A DNA stretch of 64,000 nt from Diphasiastrum complanatum (GCA_029204225.1 CM055096.1:35698611-35762610), one strand, 5' to 3'; shown: positions 21,995-35,898, counted from the first letter of the stretch. The notes: generated by a model from the letters alone, not told the origin. Made by a program: numbers and translations.

Positions 21995-24740
21995 TCTCCC
22001 TCTCAAAGCATAATAGCTTGACGATCTCAAGTCTGCTCCTTTGTCTCTCAAAAAGTCCTCTGTCTAGGGCCTTTGTGAAGATGTCAGCAACCATGTCTTT
22101 CGTTCCAATGAAGGTGGTCTGCAGCATCTTCTTCTCAATCAGATCCCTGCTCAAGTGGTACTTGATCGCAATGTGTTTCGTTCTTGAGTGGAACACATGA
22201 TCTTTCGTGAGATGTATTGCAGATGTGTTATCCATCTGCAAAACTAGAGGCTCGTTCCTTGTTTCGCCCAATTCGTCCAAGAACTGCCTAAGCCAAATTA
22301 TCTCATTGGCCATCTTTGCTGATGCAACGTACTCTGCTTCGCAGAATGAGTGAGCCACAACGGTCTGCTTCTTGCTGACCCAGAGAACTGCCGCTCCTGA
22401 GACGCTTTTACAATCGTCCTTGAGGGATGCCCAGCTAGCATCACTGTAGGAAAACATCCTAAAAGCCACATCACGACAATAACACAACCCATAATCTCTC
22501 GTTAATTGAAGATATTGCAAAATTCATTTTGCAATCTTCCAATGTGTCAAGTCTAGATTTGTGTAGAATTGGCTCATCCTGAACACTGCATAAGCAATGT
22601 CAGGACGTGTGTTGTCTGCAAGGTACATCAACGAACCTATCAGCTTCCTGTAAGGTGTGAGCTGCATTTGTTCTCTCTCTTCTTCAGCCTTCGGACAATC
22701 ATCGTTTGTCAGCACCATTCCTACGAGCATTGGAGCGTTCGCTCCTTTTCAATTCAGCATCCTAAAATCCCCTATGATTTTCTGGGTGTATCTAGACTGG
22801 TGAAGGTACAACTTACCTCCCTCATAGTCTCTGTCAATTTGCAAGCCAAGGTAATACATGGCTTCTCCTAGATCTACAATCTCAAAATGTTTCGAGATGT
22901 CTTCCTTCACTTCAGCAATCAGCTTCTCACTCTTGCAAAGTATCAAAGTGTTGTCCACATATACAACCACAATGATGATCTGCCCATCTGTAACTTTGAC
23001 ATACACATTGGAATCAGCCAACAGTGGCTTGAATCCTAATGATTTCAGGGCTTGATACTTCTTCTTATACCATTGTCGGACTGACTGTTTCAGATCGTAG
23101 ATACTTCTATGCATTCTGCATGCATAATCAAGAAGTGAATTCAAGACATAACCTGGGGGTTGATCCTGTAAAAATTACAGCAAATAAGGATCCTAAAACA
23201 CTTGAAATGATGAGGGAAACAATAGATTATGATTTCATAAGATTAGCACAAGTTGAACCATCAAAATCCATCAAAAATCTATGCTTGAACCTCACTAAAT
23301 GGCCCAAATCCTTGAAGAAGGCTTCACACGTGTGAAAGTACGGCCTCCCACAGTCTGAGTACTGTACACCAGACCTACATTCAATCCTATAATCATTAGT
23401 AATCACAAGTACTCAAACAATTATGAACATAGAGAGCAATTGCACCATTATGAGAGAAAAAACATGAAATTGCTTGATTGATTTTGGTGAGTTATCATCA
23501 CCTATATATACATGATCCATCACGGTTTTGGGCAGGTATGAGTAGCCCTAAACCTATCCCTAATGCTAATTTTGGTGGATCTTTCATCCCTACCAGGTTA
23601 GGGTTGGAATATTGGAGATCCCTCAACAATGCAAAAATTACCAAAAATAGCTCCTATTTTTTCTCCCTTGTATCTAAGCATAATTTGGACTCATTCCAAA
23701 GGTTCTAACACTTAGGTCTACTTGAGAACATCCTTATGAATGGAATCCTATGCTATTTGGCACGTGTGACAAGCCACATCATGACCATCTAACTATTTAC
23801 AAGTCATATGACCAAAACTAGTCAAGCTAGATTTGTGAATTTTTAACAGATCCATATAGACTTCTTCGTCTAGCTCACCATGCAAGAAGGCTGTCTTCTC
23901 ATCCACAATGTGCATCTTGAGGTTATAAGCAGCTGCATATGCAAATAACAATCGTAGGAACGGATGTTTGACGACAGGAGAGAAGGCTTCAGAGTAGTCA
24001 ACATCATATCTCTGAGAAAAACCTTTTGCTACCAATCTTGCCTTGTATTTCGTGACATTTCCATCCAGTCCATACTTGAGCTTGAAAACCCATTTGCATT
24101 TGACAGTCTTGCACTTATACGGTAATAGCTGCAACGTCCATACCTGGTTCTTCCTCATGGATTCCATCTCTTTGTTCATGTCTTGGATCCATTTGTCCTT
24201 CTCTGGATATTCAATCACCTCCTCGAAAGTCTGTGGTTTGCCACTGAATCCACAGAACTCTTCTGATGTGAAAGCCGAGCTGCCTGGCATGTATCTTGTT
24301 GGCGCTCTTCATGGTCTTGTCGACCTTCTAGGAGATCCTCCTAAGACAGCAATGCCCTTGTCTTTGTCTGCTCTACTAGGTCCCATATTGGTTTACAGGT
24401 ACTGTAGCAGTAGACTACCTTGAATCTTTCGTCTTTTGATTCGTCACTCGATGTGGAGCGACTCAAAAAGTTTTTTTTTTGTGCTTATCTTCTGCTCCCT
24501 CTGTTGCTGGTGGCAAATCATAGTACTGTCTCTCCAGAATCTCATAGCTGATAGGATCGTCATTGGCCATTGTCTTGCTCTCATCGAATCTGACATCTCT
24601 CATTGTTTTCACAATGTTCGTGTCTGGCATGTAGATTCTGTAGTATGACGAATTGTTGTTATAACCTACCAGAAATCCCTGTTCGGCTTTCTCATCAAGC
24701 TTCTTTCAAAGCTTATAAGGAATATGTGCATAAGCTGCTG
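21995..24740 (-). mobile_element. Copia copy D, 5'-truncated and split by a solo LTR
   Basis: Minus-strand pol in order: integrase C-terminal linker (about 24740-24300, KLDEKAEQGFLVGY), reverse transcriptase (24290-23854, TVKCKWVFKLKYG), solo LTR 23167-23848, rest of reverse transcriptase (23161-22524) and RNase H (22520 to about 22000; SDASWASLKDDCKSVSG, EAEYVASA, KDMVADIFTKAL). The catalytic YVDD reads YVDN (22950-22961). Stops or frame changes occur near 22746 and 22522. Gag, protease and the integrase core are absent; coding similarity ends near 24740 where an LTR-like repeat begins. Same family as copy I. Confidence 0.9.
23167..23848 (-). repeat. Solo LTR of the G family inside copy D
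   Basis: 682 bp, same length and about 99 percent identical by eye to the two LTRs of element G. It runs from TGTAAAAATT to TTTTTAACA. It is flanked by the 5-bp direct repeat GATCC at 23162-23166 and 23849-23853. It splits the reverse transcriptase of D between the codons of a YMD and QPPGYV block. Solo LTRs arise by LTR-LTR recombination of a full element. A short open frame (23478-23708) inside is not evidence of a gene, because it is also in the other two LTRs. Confidence 0.95.
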
Positions 24741-25895
24741 TTGACAGGTTCTCTGTCTTAGAATTTGTTAACTAGTTCTTTGTTTTGTTACTTCTTTTGC
24801 TGCTTGTTTTACAACTTTAACAACTTGGTATTCTGCTTGTCAGCAGAAACTATGGGCACTTCTTGAGATTAACTTTCTTGTTCTAAGGCCTGGATTAGGC
24901 AAAAGGGACTGAATATCGATGTAGTATTGTCCTGCTTGTCAGAGGACATCCGGATGGATCTCTCTTGAGCTTAATGCACATGCATAATCAACCAAAATGC
25001 AAGCCAATGCGTTCAACAAATGATCTATGTTACTGCTCAGTTGAACAATGATGGATTCCTACTTCTACTTTGCTGCAAAATGAACTGAAATAAGATCCTA
25101 AGCACTACTATACTTGCATAAATTGACAAAAAAAGAAACAAGAACTAATCTACAGCATGTTAGAAGTCCAAGAATCAAGAAACCAACCAGTCTTTTGATT
25201 CTTGGACATCCCAAGAACATCAAGAACTAGAATGTTAGAGAATATGCAAGATTTATGCCACACTTCTAGCCTATTTAGTTTACTTGAATGCTGATTCCTA
25301 CATTAATTCACAACAAGAACTGAAAACTAATCCACAACTAGGAAAACAAGAAATCTAATCCACTCTAAATCCACAACCACACACAATATGAATGGAAGGG
25401 CATGATCATAGGGGCATCACTCAAGAAAACCATCATGATCAAGGAGCTCAATGGATGCATCTAACTCATGGAAGCTCTTCTCATTTCAGCATGGAGTTGA
25501 TACAATACACAAAAAGCTCCTCTTCACAAAGAGAGAGTCTCTTAAATAAGCAAGAGAGCTCCTTAGGTGGCATCCTAGTGGAATTTCCACATTTTACAAA
25601 TTACAAGTGGAATAATGCTCTCCACTAGAGGTCACCATCAAAAGGTGGCTCACCCTACTTTCTTTAAGAGAGGTCTACTTGCATTTATTACATTTGCCTA
25701 GAAATAATAGTTCCTACATGGTCATTCCATCTTCCGGGATTCACCATGAGGCTTACACAGTTCTTGCTTGTCATTACTACTAGTATTCCTCGGCTCTCAG
25801 TCTTCGTTCGTCTCGTCTTCTCAGAGACCTCCTCGGTCTAAGATGAGAGGTGCTTTGTCTGAGTATCTTGGGGATTCGTCAGAATCAGCCAACAT
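24741..25895 (-). repeat. LTR beside copia copy B (distal end uncertain)
   Basis: On the minus strand the LTR starts TGTTGGC at 25895 after a PPT-like run (complement of CATCCCACCCCTAA). The first ~180 bp match the LTR of copy A. The rest to about 25130 matches 19.2-19.97 kb. The far end may be TGTTGAC at 24741, where D coding stops, or may lie closer to 25130. A TATA-like CTATTTAG lies near 25275. Confidence 0.55.
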
Positions 25896-28800
25896 CATCC
25901 CACCCCTAATGTGTTGTTGGACCCACTGCAACTCATATTGGATGATGTTGCTTCGCTTTGCGATGGCATTTTTTATTGTCACTTGGAAAAGCATAGATCC
26001 TTGTTCGCTTACATAAAACCAAGTGCTTATTGTCGCCAGTCTTTATCACAAAAATTGTCTTGCACAAATTGCCGCGATTGGATGTTCTACAATACATTAA
26101 GCTCACCTCCTTGTTGAGAACCTTGCCCCTGATATAGTGATATTTGATTTCAATGTGCTTACTCCTAGGGTGAAATCTAGGATTGTCCGATAAGGCAATA
26201 GCACTCTAATTATCACAGAATAAAATTGTGAGATTGTACTGATACAAACTAATGTCTAGCAGTAAATTTCTCAACCAAAACGCTTCCTTAATAGATTGAG
26301 AAGCAGCAATGTATTATGCTTCTATAAAAGAAAGTGCGATAGAGATTTGCTTACGACAGTTCCATGAGATAGGACCGCCGTTGAAAAAGAATGCAAATCT
26401 AGATGTGGACTTACAATTGTCTACATCTCCTCTCCAGCTCGCATCAGAGTATCCCCTAAGTTGATGAAGATTGTCGTTGCTGACATCTCCATAGTAGATG
26501 CACTAGTCCATGGTAGCTCGAATATACCTCATGGCTCTTACAAGAGGCTTCCAATGGGTAATGCCAGGATTAGCCGTATATTGGCTGAGTGAGCTTACTG
26601 CAAAAGAGATATCTGGTCTTGTACAGACCATTGCATACATGAGAGATCCAAGTATTGATCGATAAGGATACTCTCTCATCTGCTCCTCTTCCTACTTGGT
26701 CTGGGGACATTGGTCTTTTGACAAATGCAGGCCTAGATCCATCGGCGAGTGAGCTAATTTACAATTCATTAAATTGTGTCTGTTAAGAGCATTGTGAAGA
26801 TACCTTTTTTGAGTGATGTAAATCAGTCGTCTCGCTCTGTCTCTATGGATCTGAATGCCCAGACAGAAGTGAGCTTCACCAGATCAGTCATGTCAAACTC
26901 TGAAAACAACATTTGCTTGGAATCCTTGACCAAATTGGTATTATTGCTGAAGAGCAACGTATCATCCACGTATAAGGTGATGATAATGAAGGATTGCTGC
27001 ACTGACTTGGAATAGACGTTACAATCAGCAATGCTTGGTTTGAATCCTTGTTCGATGAGGAATGTGTTGATCCTCTGAACCCAAGCTCTGGCAAAATATT
27101 TCAAGCCATAAAGTGCTTTATGGAGTTTATAGACATAATTTTTCATACCTTCTAGAACGTATCCTTCGGGCTGGATCATGTAGATGTCTTCTTGTATAAC
27201 TCCATTCAGATAGGCTGTTTGTACATCAAGTTGATGTACTTCAAGGTCGGCAGCTGCAACATATGATAGGAGAACTCGGATCGATGAATGCTTGACTATT
27301 GGACTGAAAGTCTCACTATAGTCGACATTGGGGATCTGAGTGAATCCTCATGCTACCAGTCTTGCCTTCCTTCTATCAATTGCTCCTTTGGCATTGTATT
27401 TGATCTTGAAGATCCATTTGCAATCAATGATATTGCAGCCAGTAGGAGCTTCGACTAGTGACCATGTCTGGTTCTTGATTAGAGAGGAATACTCTCTGTC
27501 CATAGCTTCTCTCCAGAGATCAGAGTCTGGTTGGCTGAGTGCCTCTTCGATTGTTGTCGGTTCCTGTATCAAGAGACATGCAGACTCAAGAGTATACCTT
27601 GTGTGTTGTGTGCGCACTCGGCTTGATCTTCTGGGAGGAATTGATTGTGAACCACTCCTGGGACTTGTTGTTGGATAGCAGCAACGTCTTCGTCTGATTC
27701 GCTCTCAAATAGTGGGTCGACAATGGACATGCCTGAGCCAGAAGCTCGGATTCTCTTGTCAATGGCAGGTGATGAAGGTTCTCCTGGAGCAATATCCTTG
27801 CCTTTGATGTCGACGAACTGATCCTCGATAAAGACTGCATCCCAGCTATACAAGATTTGCTAGGCATCAGGATCATACAGCTTGTATGTATTATCAGATG
27901 AAGTATACCCAATCAGGATGGTCTTGAGACCTTGGAAGTCCAATTTCTTCCTCGTGCCTTTCAGGATCTGTGCGTAGGCAACGCACCCGAACACTCTTAG
28001 ATTCTTCACAGAAGGCTTAGAGCCTGTCTACACCTCATGGGGTGTCCTACCTGAGAGGGCCTTGGTCGAACATCTATTCTGGACGTAAGCTACAGTGGAG
28101 ATAGCTTCGACCCAGAATCTCTTTGGCAACAATGCATGCGCTGGCATACATTTGGCTGATTCAACCAGGGTATGGTTCTTCCTCTTGGCTAAGCCATTAG
28201 ACTGAGGACTGTAAGGAGTGATGAATTGCTGCTCAATGCCTTGGCTTTGGCAGTACTCCTTAAACTCGATAGAGATATATTTTTCACCATTGTCTGACCT
28301 TAGGACCTTGGTCGTCCTTCTTGTCTCCTTTTCTGCACGCTCCTTAAAGATTCTGAAGCAGTTGAAGGCTTCTGATTTCTTCTTCATAAAGTACACCATA
28401 GTCCTTCTGGAAAATTCATCAATAAAAGTTATAAAATACTTTGCATCCTTCAGCGAAGGATTTTTCATCGGGCCACAAATGTCTGAATGTACAATGTCTA
28501 ACAATCCTCTAGCAATATGCTGATGGCTTGATTTAAATGGTTTTCTAGTCTTTTTACCAACTAGACAATCTTGACAGATAGGTAATTCGACTTTATCATG
28601 AGGATAGTCAAGATCAAGAACAATAGATTGTCTAGACATTTGTTGTACAACAACATGATTCAAGTGACCAAGTCTATAATGCCAAAGTACACTTTTATTT
28701 GTATGAATAGAAGTACTGAGCGCCTAACTGCAAAAAAGCAATGACTTAATTTATACAAGTATCCATGCCTCTTTTCGAGTGCTAGGATCTTGCCTGTCCT

Positions 28801-29538
28801 ATCAGCTACTTTGCACTGATCACATTCGAATTGTACTCTATGTCTAAGATCTGTGATTATGCTTATAGAGAGCAGATTTGTAGCATACAGGACTTTAGAA
28901 AGTAGCTTAGACTGATCATTTGCAAAGCTTAATCTTACAGTACCTTCACCTTTAATAGCTTGTGTGCTATTGTCGCCAAGATGAACATATTTCTTGGTAC
29001 TGTAAGGTGTATAGGACTCGAAACAACCAATGAGGCTAGTCATGTGCTGAGTGGCTCCGAAATCCAGGAACCAAGAACTGTCGCCAGATGCTCCTTAATG
29101 GCTGGTCATGAAGGCATCATGATCCGCTTCTTGAATAGGCTGTGGAGCTTCTGTAGCTACATTTGCCACTTGATTCGACTACCCCTTGTTGTTGTTCTTT
29201 GCTTGCAGTATCCAACAGTCTTGAATTTTGTGGTTGTTTTGCTTGTAGTATCTGCAGAACAGCTTCTTCTTTGCTTGCGAATTTGATTGTTCTTTGTGTT
29301 GTGCTAGTTTCTGTTCTGTCTTTGATTGCTTCGGGCCTTTCTTCTTCTTCTGCTTAGTCATGCTCTTGTTGGTGTATAAAGCGTGAGAATCATCTGAGGA
29401 ACTTGAGGCTTCATTCCTCCACGTGTCTTCTTGCAAGAACATTGTGATGACTCTCGAGAGAATTGATTATGGATGTGTCGTGATGATCATCACCCAGCTG
29501 TCGTATGAGCTTGGAAAGCTTGTAAGTAGTTGTATCAC
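25896..29538 (-). mobile_element. Copia copy B, degenerate, nearly full pol
   Basis: Read from right to left: gag C-terminus from 29538 with a knuckle missing one Cys (FCRYYKQNNH, near 29260); protease region (DFGATQH in place of DSGATQH, near 29060); pre-integrase and integrase (28760-27960; VHSDICGP, RSDNGEKY). The catalytic Glu is replaced by Lys (NGLAKRKN near 28190). Reverse transcriptase follows (27617-26823) with YVDD intact at 26961-26972, then RNase H (to about 26075). Several frameshifts and stops break it. 25912-26070 does not match copy C and may be a further insertion. The 5' part of gag and 5' LTR are cut at 29538. Same family as A, C and E. Confidence 0.9.
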
Positions 29539-29634
29539 TCCATTTTCCACTGTCAAGCATCATCTCTATTCTCAATAAAACTCTAGCTCTTTCTAATCTT
29601 AACCCCATCTCTAGCTATCTCTCTCTCCTTCCTC

Positions 29635-29850
<216 letters not shown>

Positions 29851-29891
29851 TTGGAGAGAGGGAGATGAACGAGTTGAAAAAATGTGTCGTA

Positions 29892-31035
29892 TGTTAGAAA
29901 CAAAAAATAAGCTCAAAAAGGTAAGACGAACATGAACGAGACACGAACTCGAACAAGAAACGAACGAGAAACGAACTCGAACAAAAAATGTTCGTGCGCA
30001 GCGGAACGAGCTATACGACTCTCTCCATAAGCATGACTACGCCTATCAGAACGAACAAAACGGTAGTGATGGGAATCACGGTCGTTCTTGATTACGTAGC
30101 CAAACTTTGATAAATGAATGAAGATCCAGAAGAATGGTTTGTCTCGAATACTAACACAAACTATTCGTCGCAAATGATTTGCAAAGAAGTAGACGGTGCT
30201 TGACTGATAATTAGTCGCGAATGATTTGCTAAAGACAAGACCAGATGTTAGTCGTCTATTACCAGAAAGAACAACTAGAAAGATTAGACAGAATGAATGA
30301 TAAGCATAGCAATATTAACATAGATCTGAATGCAGAACAAAGAACTGTATCAGATTAAGTATATCGTGTATACATGTCAATAATGCGGTAGAGCACAAGA
30401 AAATAGCGGACGAAACCGCGTGTCCTACGAAGCTTATGCAATCTGTAAAGGAATAAAACCTTATTGCTAACAATCGAGAATCAATGTGCAAGGCATCTGC
30501 TTTGTCTCATTCATCAACTCATCAACTCATTTGCTCATTAACCTCATTCACCTTGTTAACCTGAATACACAAATGGTATCCATTATATATACATTATATT
30601 ACAGGTGTGCAGATGTGAAAAGTATAGAGTGGATGTGTTGTCTGTAAGAGATCATGGGTGGCTACAGTCGTTGTCCAGTCTATTAGCGCAGCTGCATGGG
30701 GTGAGCGTGAAAAGGGTGCGACGTCAGTCAATGCTGAAAGATCGTTGGTGATGACGATGCAAAAAGTGCGTCACTCTTACGAGTAGCCTTAGGATTAGAT
30801 TTACAGGGTGCCTTTGTTTTTAGGGCACCTTTGGCATTCTGTAAGATAGTGTCCCCTTTTCGCCTATCACCATAACGTGTGTAAAAACATAGTGTCGCGG
30901 CTCTTTCGCCTTTTCTTCGTCTGTGTGAATTTGCATGTAAATATGCAGACCGCGTGACAACATTAGTAAATATGCAGCATGAATGGAGGCAGATTAAAAT
31001 GAGATTTAAGGAGAGTAGAGGGAATAAATCCAATA
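29892..31035 (-). repeat. 3' LTR of copia copy C
   Basis: About 1144 bp. On the minus strand it begins TATTGG at 31035 after the PPT AAGGGGGGG and ends TTTCTAACA. The block TAAGCATGACTACGCCTATC at 30028 is conserved, inverted, in the LTRs of A and, in the same orientation, E. The last ~400 bp match the LTR of A; the U3 start resembles LTRs N and E. Confidence 0.75.
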
Positions 31036-34000
31036 CCCCCCCTTAATCTGAATCTGTGAATGCCTTGATCTTCAAATTAAGCAACGCACAAAATTTGTTG
31101 TGTGCATTAACACTAAGTGCTCTTGTGAAGATGTCTACAACCATGTCCTGCGTTCTACAGTACGTTAAGCTCACTTCTCTATCGAGAACCTTGCCCCTGA
31201 TGTAGTGATATCTGATCTCAATGTGCTTACTCCTAGAATGAAATCTAAGGTTGGCCGATAAGGCAATAGCACGTTGGTTATCACAAAACAAAATTGTAGG
31301 GTTGTATTGATACAGATTGATGTCTGACAGCAAATTTCTCAACCAAAATGCTTCCTTAATAGAGTGAGAAGCAGCAACGTATTCTGATTCAGTAGAAAAA
31401 AGTGCAATAGAGGTTTTCTTACGACTGTTCCATGAGATAGGACCACCGTTGAAGAAGAATGCAAATCCAGATGTGGGCTTACGATTGTCTACATCTCCTC
31501 TCCAGCTCGCATCAAAATATCTCCCAAGTTGATGAAGATTATCGTTGCTGACATCTCCATAGCAGATGCACTGGTCCATAGTAGCTCGGATATATCTCAT
31601 GACTCAAATAAGAGCCTTCCAATGGATAATGCCAAGATTAGCCATGTATTGGCTGAGTGAGCTAACAACAAAAGGGATATGTGGTCTTGTATAGACCATT
31701 GCATACATGAGAGATCCTAGTATCGATCGATACAAATACTCTCTCATTTGCTCCTCTTCTTGTTTGGTCTAGGAATATTGGTCCTTTGACAAATGCAGGC
31801 TTGGATCCATTGGTGAGTGAGCTAATTTACAATTCATCAAATTGTATCTATTAAAAATATTATGAAGATACCTTTGTTGAGTGATGTAAATCAGTTGATT
31901 TGCTCTGTCTCTGTGGATTTGAATTCCCAGACAGAAGTGAGCTTCGTCCAGATCAGTCATGTCAAATTCTGAGAACAACATATGTTTCGAATTCTTAACC
32001 ATATTGGTATCGTTGCAACGTATCATCCACGTACAAGGTGATGATAATGAAGGATTGCTACATTGACTTCGAATAAACGTTACAATCAACAATGCTTGGT
32101 TTGAATCCTTGTTCAATGAGGAATGTGTTGATCCTCTGTAACCAAGCTCTGGCAAACTGTTTCAAGATGTACAATGCTTTGTGGAGTTTACATACACGAT
32201 TCTTCATGTCTTCCAAAACATATCCTTCAGACTGGATCATGTAGATATCTTCTTGTATAACTCCATTCCAATAGGCTGTTTGATGTACTTCGAGGTCAGC
32301 AACTGCAGCATAAGACAAGAGCATTCGGATCGACGAATGTTTGATGATTGGACTAAAAGTCTCACTGTAGTCGACATTCGGGATCTGGGTGAATCCTCGT
32401 GCTACCAGTCTAGCCTTCCTTCGATCGATTGCTCTGTTGGCATTATATTTGATCTTAAAGATCCATTTGCAATCAATTATATTGCAGCCAATAGGAGCTT
32501 CAACTAATGACCATGTCTGATTTTCTATCAGAGAGGAATACTCTATGTCCATGGCTTCTCTCCAGAGATCAGAGTCTGGTTGGCTAAGTGCCTCTTCGAC
32601 TATCGTCGGTTCCTGCATTAAGAGACAGGCAAACTCAGGAGTATACCTTGTGGGCTGTGTGCGCACTCGGCTTGATCTTCTGGGAGGATTCGACTGATGA
32701 ACTGCTCTTGGGACTTGTTGTTGAGTAGCAGCAACATCTTCATCTGACTCGCTATCTCGAAGTGGGTCGACAATATATCCCCCTGAGCCAGAACCTCAGA
32801 CTATCGTGCCAACGACAGGTGATGAAGGTTCTTCTTAAGCAACATCCTTATCTTTGAGGTCGACAAACTGAACCTCGATAAAGATTGTATCCTGGCTATA
32901 CAAGATTTGTTGGGTATCAGGATCGTACAGCTTGTAAGTGTTATCAGACAAAGTATATCCGATCAGGATTGTCTTGAGACCTTGGAAGTCCAATTTCTTC
33001 CTTGTGTCCTTTGGGATCTACGCGTAGGCAATGCACCCAAACACTCTTAGATTCTTCAAAGAATTCTTAGAGCCTGTCCACACCTCATGGGGTGTCTTGT
33101 CTGAGAGGGCCTTGGTCGAACATCTGTTCTGAACATAAGCTGCAGTGGAGACAGCTTCAGCCCAGAATCTCTTGGGCAACGATGCATGCGATAGCATACA
33201 TTTAGCAGATTTGACCAGAGTATGGTTCTTCCTCTCAACTAAGTCATTAGACTGAGGACTGTAAGGAGTGATGAATTGTTGTTCAATGCCTTGGCTTTGG
33301 TAGTACTCCTTAAACTCGACAAAGATATATTCTCCACCGTTGTCTGACCTTAGGGCCTTGATCGTCCTTCCAGACTCCTTTTTTGCATGCTCCTTGAAGA
33401 TTCTGAAGCAGTTGAAGGCTTCTGATTTCTTCTTTATGAAGTACACCATAGTCCTTCTGGAGAATTCGTCAATAAAGGTTATAAAATACTTGGCGTCCTT
33501 CAGTGAAGGATTTTTCATCGGGCCACAAATATCTGAATGTACAACATCTAGCAATCCTCTAGCAACATGCTGATGGCTTGATGGTTTCCTAGTCTGTTTA
33601 CCAACTAGACAGTCTTGACAGACAGGTAACTTGACCCTTTTGTGAGGATAGTCGAGATCAAGAATAATGGATTGTCTAGACATTCGTTGTACAACAACAT
33701 GATTTAAATGACCAAGTCTATAATGCCAAAGTAAACCTTTATTTGAATGAATTGAAGTACTGAGAGCCTGAGTAGAGGCAGAAAAACAATGACTCAACTT
33801 ATACAAGTATCCATGCCTCTTTCCGAGTGCTAGGATCTTGTCTGTCCTATCAACTACTTTACACTGATCACATTCGAACTCTACTCTATGTCCTAGATCT
33901 GTGATTCTGCTTACAGAGAGCAAATTCGTAGATAACTTTGGTACGTACATGACTTTAGAGAGTAGCTTAGACTGATCATTTGCATAAAAATAATCTTACA

Positions 34001-35095
34001 GTGCCTTCACCTTTAATAGCTTTGTGCTATTATCGCCAAGGTGAACAAATTTCTGAGTACTGTAAGGTGTATAGGACTCGAAACAGCCAATGAGACTAGT
34101 CATGTGCTGAGTGGCTCTGGAATCTCGGAACCAAGAACTATCGTCAGATGCTCCTTGATGGTTGGTCATGAAGGCATCATGATCTGCTTCCTGAATAGGC
34201 TGTGGAGCTTCTGCAGCTGCATTTGCCACTTGATTCGACTGCCCTTTGTTGTTGTTCTTCACTTGAAGTATTCGGCAGTCTTGTATTTCGTGGTTGTTTC
34301 GTTTGCAATAACTATAGAACAGCTTCTTATTTGTCTACAGATTCGACTATTTCTTATGCTGAGCTGGTTTCTGGTCTGGCTTTGATTGCTTCGGGCCTTT
34401 TTTCTTCTTCTGATTTGTCGTGCTCTTGTTGGTGTACAAGGCGTGAGAATCAGCTGAGGAACTCAAGGTTTCGTTCCTTCGCGTGTCTTCCTGCAACAAC
34501 ATAGCGATGACTCTCAAAAGAGTCAATTCTGGATGAGTCGTGATGATTATCACCCAACCGTCGTAAGAACTTGGCAAGCTTGTAAGCAATTGCATCAGTG
34601 TGTCTTGATCGTCTATGACAGATCCGACAGCGGCCATTTGTCTTAGCAGGTTCTTGAATTGATTAATGTGATTCTGTAGAGAATCACCATTCATCATCTT
34701 GAGGGAGTAGAATTTCTTCCTGAGATGTAGCTTGGAAGCTATATCTCGCACTTTGTATAGTGTGCTCAAGATGTCTCAGACTTCTTTCGATGTCTGAGCC
34801 TCGGATACATGGCCGATCTGGGTATCCGTGATATTGGGGATGATCAGCGCAAAAGCTTTTCCATCCTTCAGCTTCCATCTGGCGATTGTCGCGTCATCCG
34901 CTTCGGGTTTCCCTTCTGCACCTGTAACAACGTCGTATAATTCTTTTGTCATTAGCACAATTTTCATCTTAAATTTCCACAGATGGTAATTGGCTCCATC
35001 AAGCTTGTCCATAATAGGACTGGCTTTCTCTTGGGAATCCATGTGGAAGAGTTAGTCTAAGTGATAGGAGAAACTATCAGTGAATGATATCATCT
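31036..35095 (-). mobile_element. Copia copy C, near-complete but broken internal region
   Basis: Right to left: gag ATG at 35042 (MDSQEKAS), gag to 33996 with a knuckle lacking the first Cys, protease with DSRAT instead of DSGAT (near 34120), and pre-integrase plus integrase in one long frame (33950-33018; VHSDICGP, RSDNGGEY, DLVERKN). Reverse transcriptase spans 32666-31769, with YVDD still readable near 32025 but followed by a short deletion. RNase H is 31600-31043, complete (FDASWRGDVDNRKPTSG, STESEYVAAS, DNQRAIALS). There are about six frame breaks. Leader similarity to A ends near 35095, where unrelated repeat sequence begins, so PBS and 5' LTR are missing. Confidence 0.92.
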
Positions 35096-35189
35096 TCACA
35101 TTTGATGAGGTTCAATGTCTTTGGCATCTCTGGTATCTCTTCACTATGATCCAATTCGGCCATTTTTTTGCAAATTTTGATTTTCTCTG

Positions 35190-35480
35190 TTAGAATGTCG
35201 GATGTAAGGTGGTCGGATGTAACATCGGCTTTGTCGGATGTAATGTCGGATGCAAACTTGTCATTCCCGATGTAGAAACAAAAATGTCTGTCAGGTGTAA
35301 AGAAACGTGACTTGTTGGATGCAAGTGTATATGCAGTGTCGGATGTAGGTCGGTTGTAAAGTCATCGGCTGCAAAACTCTTCGAAAGCAAATGGTCGAGT
35401 GTGTTTTGGATGTAGTGTCAGGTGCAAGTTTGATTCAGGATGTCAAAGCAGATGCAAGGTTGGATATGCACTATAGATAC
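35190..35480. repeat. Degenerate TCGGATGTAA array, left part
   Basis: About a dozen dispersed copies of a KTCGGATGTAA-like motif (for example near 35199, 35214, 35237, 35248, 35338) are separated by 2-40 bp of variable sequence. The same motif resumes at 42052 beyond element G. No coding sequence is recognised. Confidence 0.75.
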
Positions 35481-35898
35481 AATTGGTTGGATGTAGACAG
35501 GTAAGGTAGGAAAAAAAGGTAAGGTAGGATGTAAAAGTTGGTCAGATGAAAAGTGAAGGTAAAGTATGATGTAAAACGTGGTATTAATCTGGCAAAAACT
35601 TTAATGAAACTAGAAACAGTGTGAAGTGGGTGGTAAATGCACAAAAGTTAGATTTTTTGAGAAAAAGTTGAAACTTTGTAGGTTTTGTGCCATGTGGATG
35701 GATGGGAGTGTGGTAGCTATGGAGCGTAGAATATATGATAGAATGATCAATGGTGGTCAGTTGCATGAAAAATCGCTAGAATCGGATCACTGAGAGCAAA
35801 GATCGCCAGAAAGTTTGCCACTCAGACATGAACGCTCTTAAAAAGTGTGAAGTGAAAACGCCTTGTGCGTCCGATGTATTTATAAAAAAATTTAGGTC
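35481..35898. other. Non-coding spacer, array decay and target-site copy
   Basis: GGTAAGGTAGGATGTAAAA-like repetitions fade out by about 35580. The rest shows no feature. The final five bases AGGTC (35894-35898) are the left target-site duplication of element G. Confidence 0.6.
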
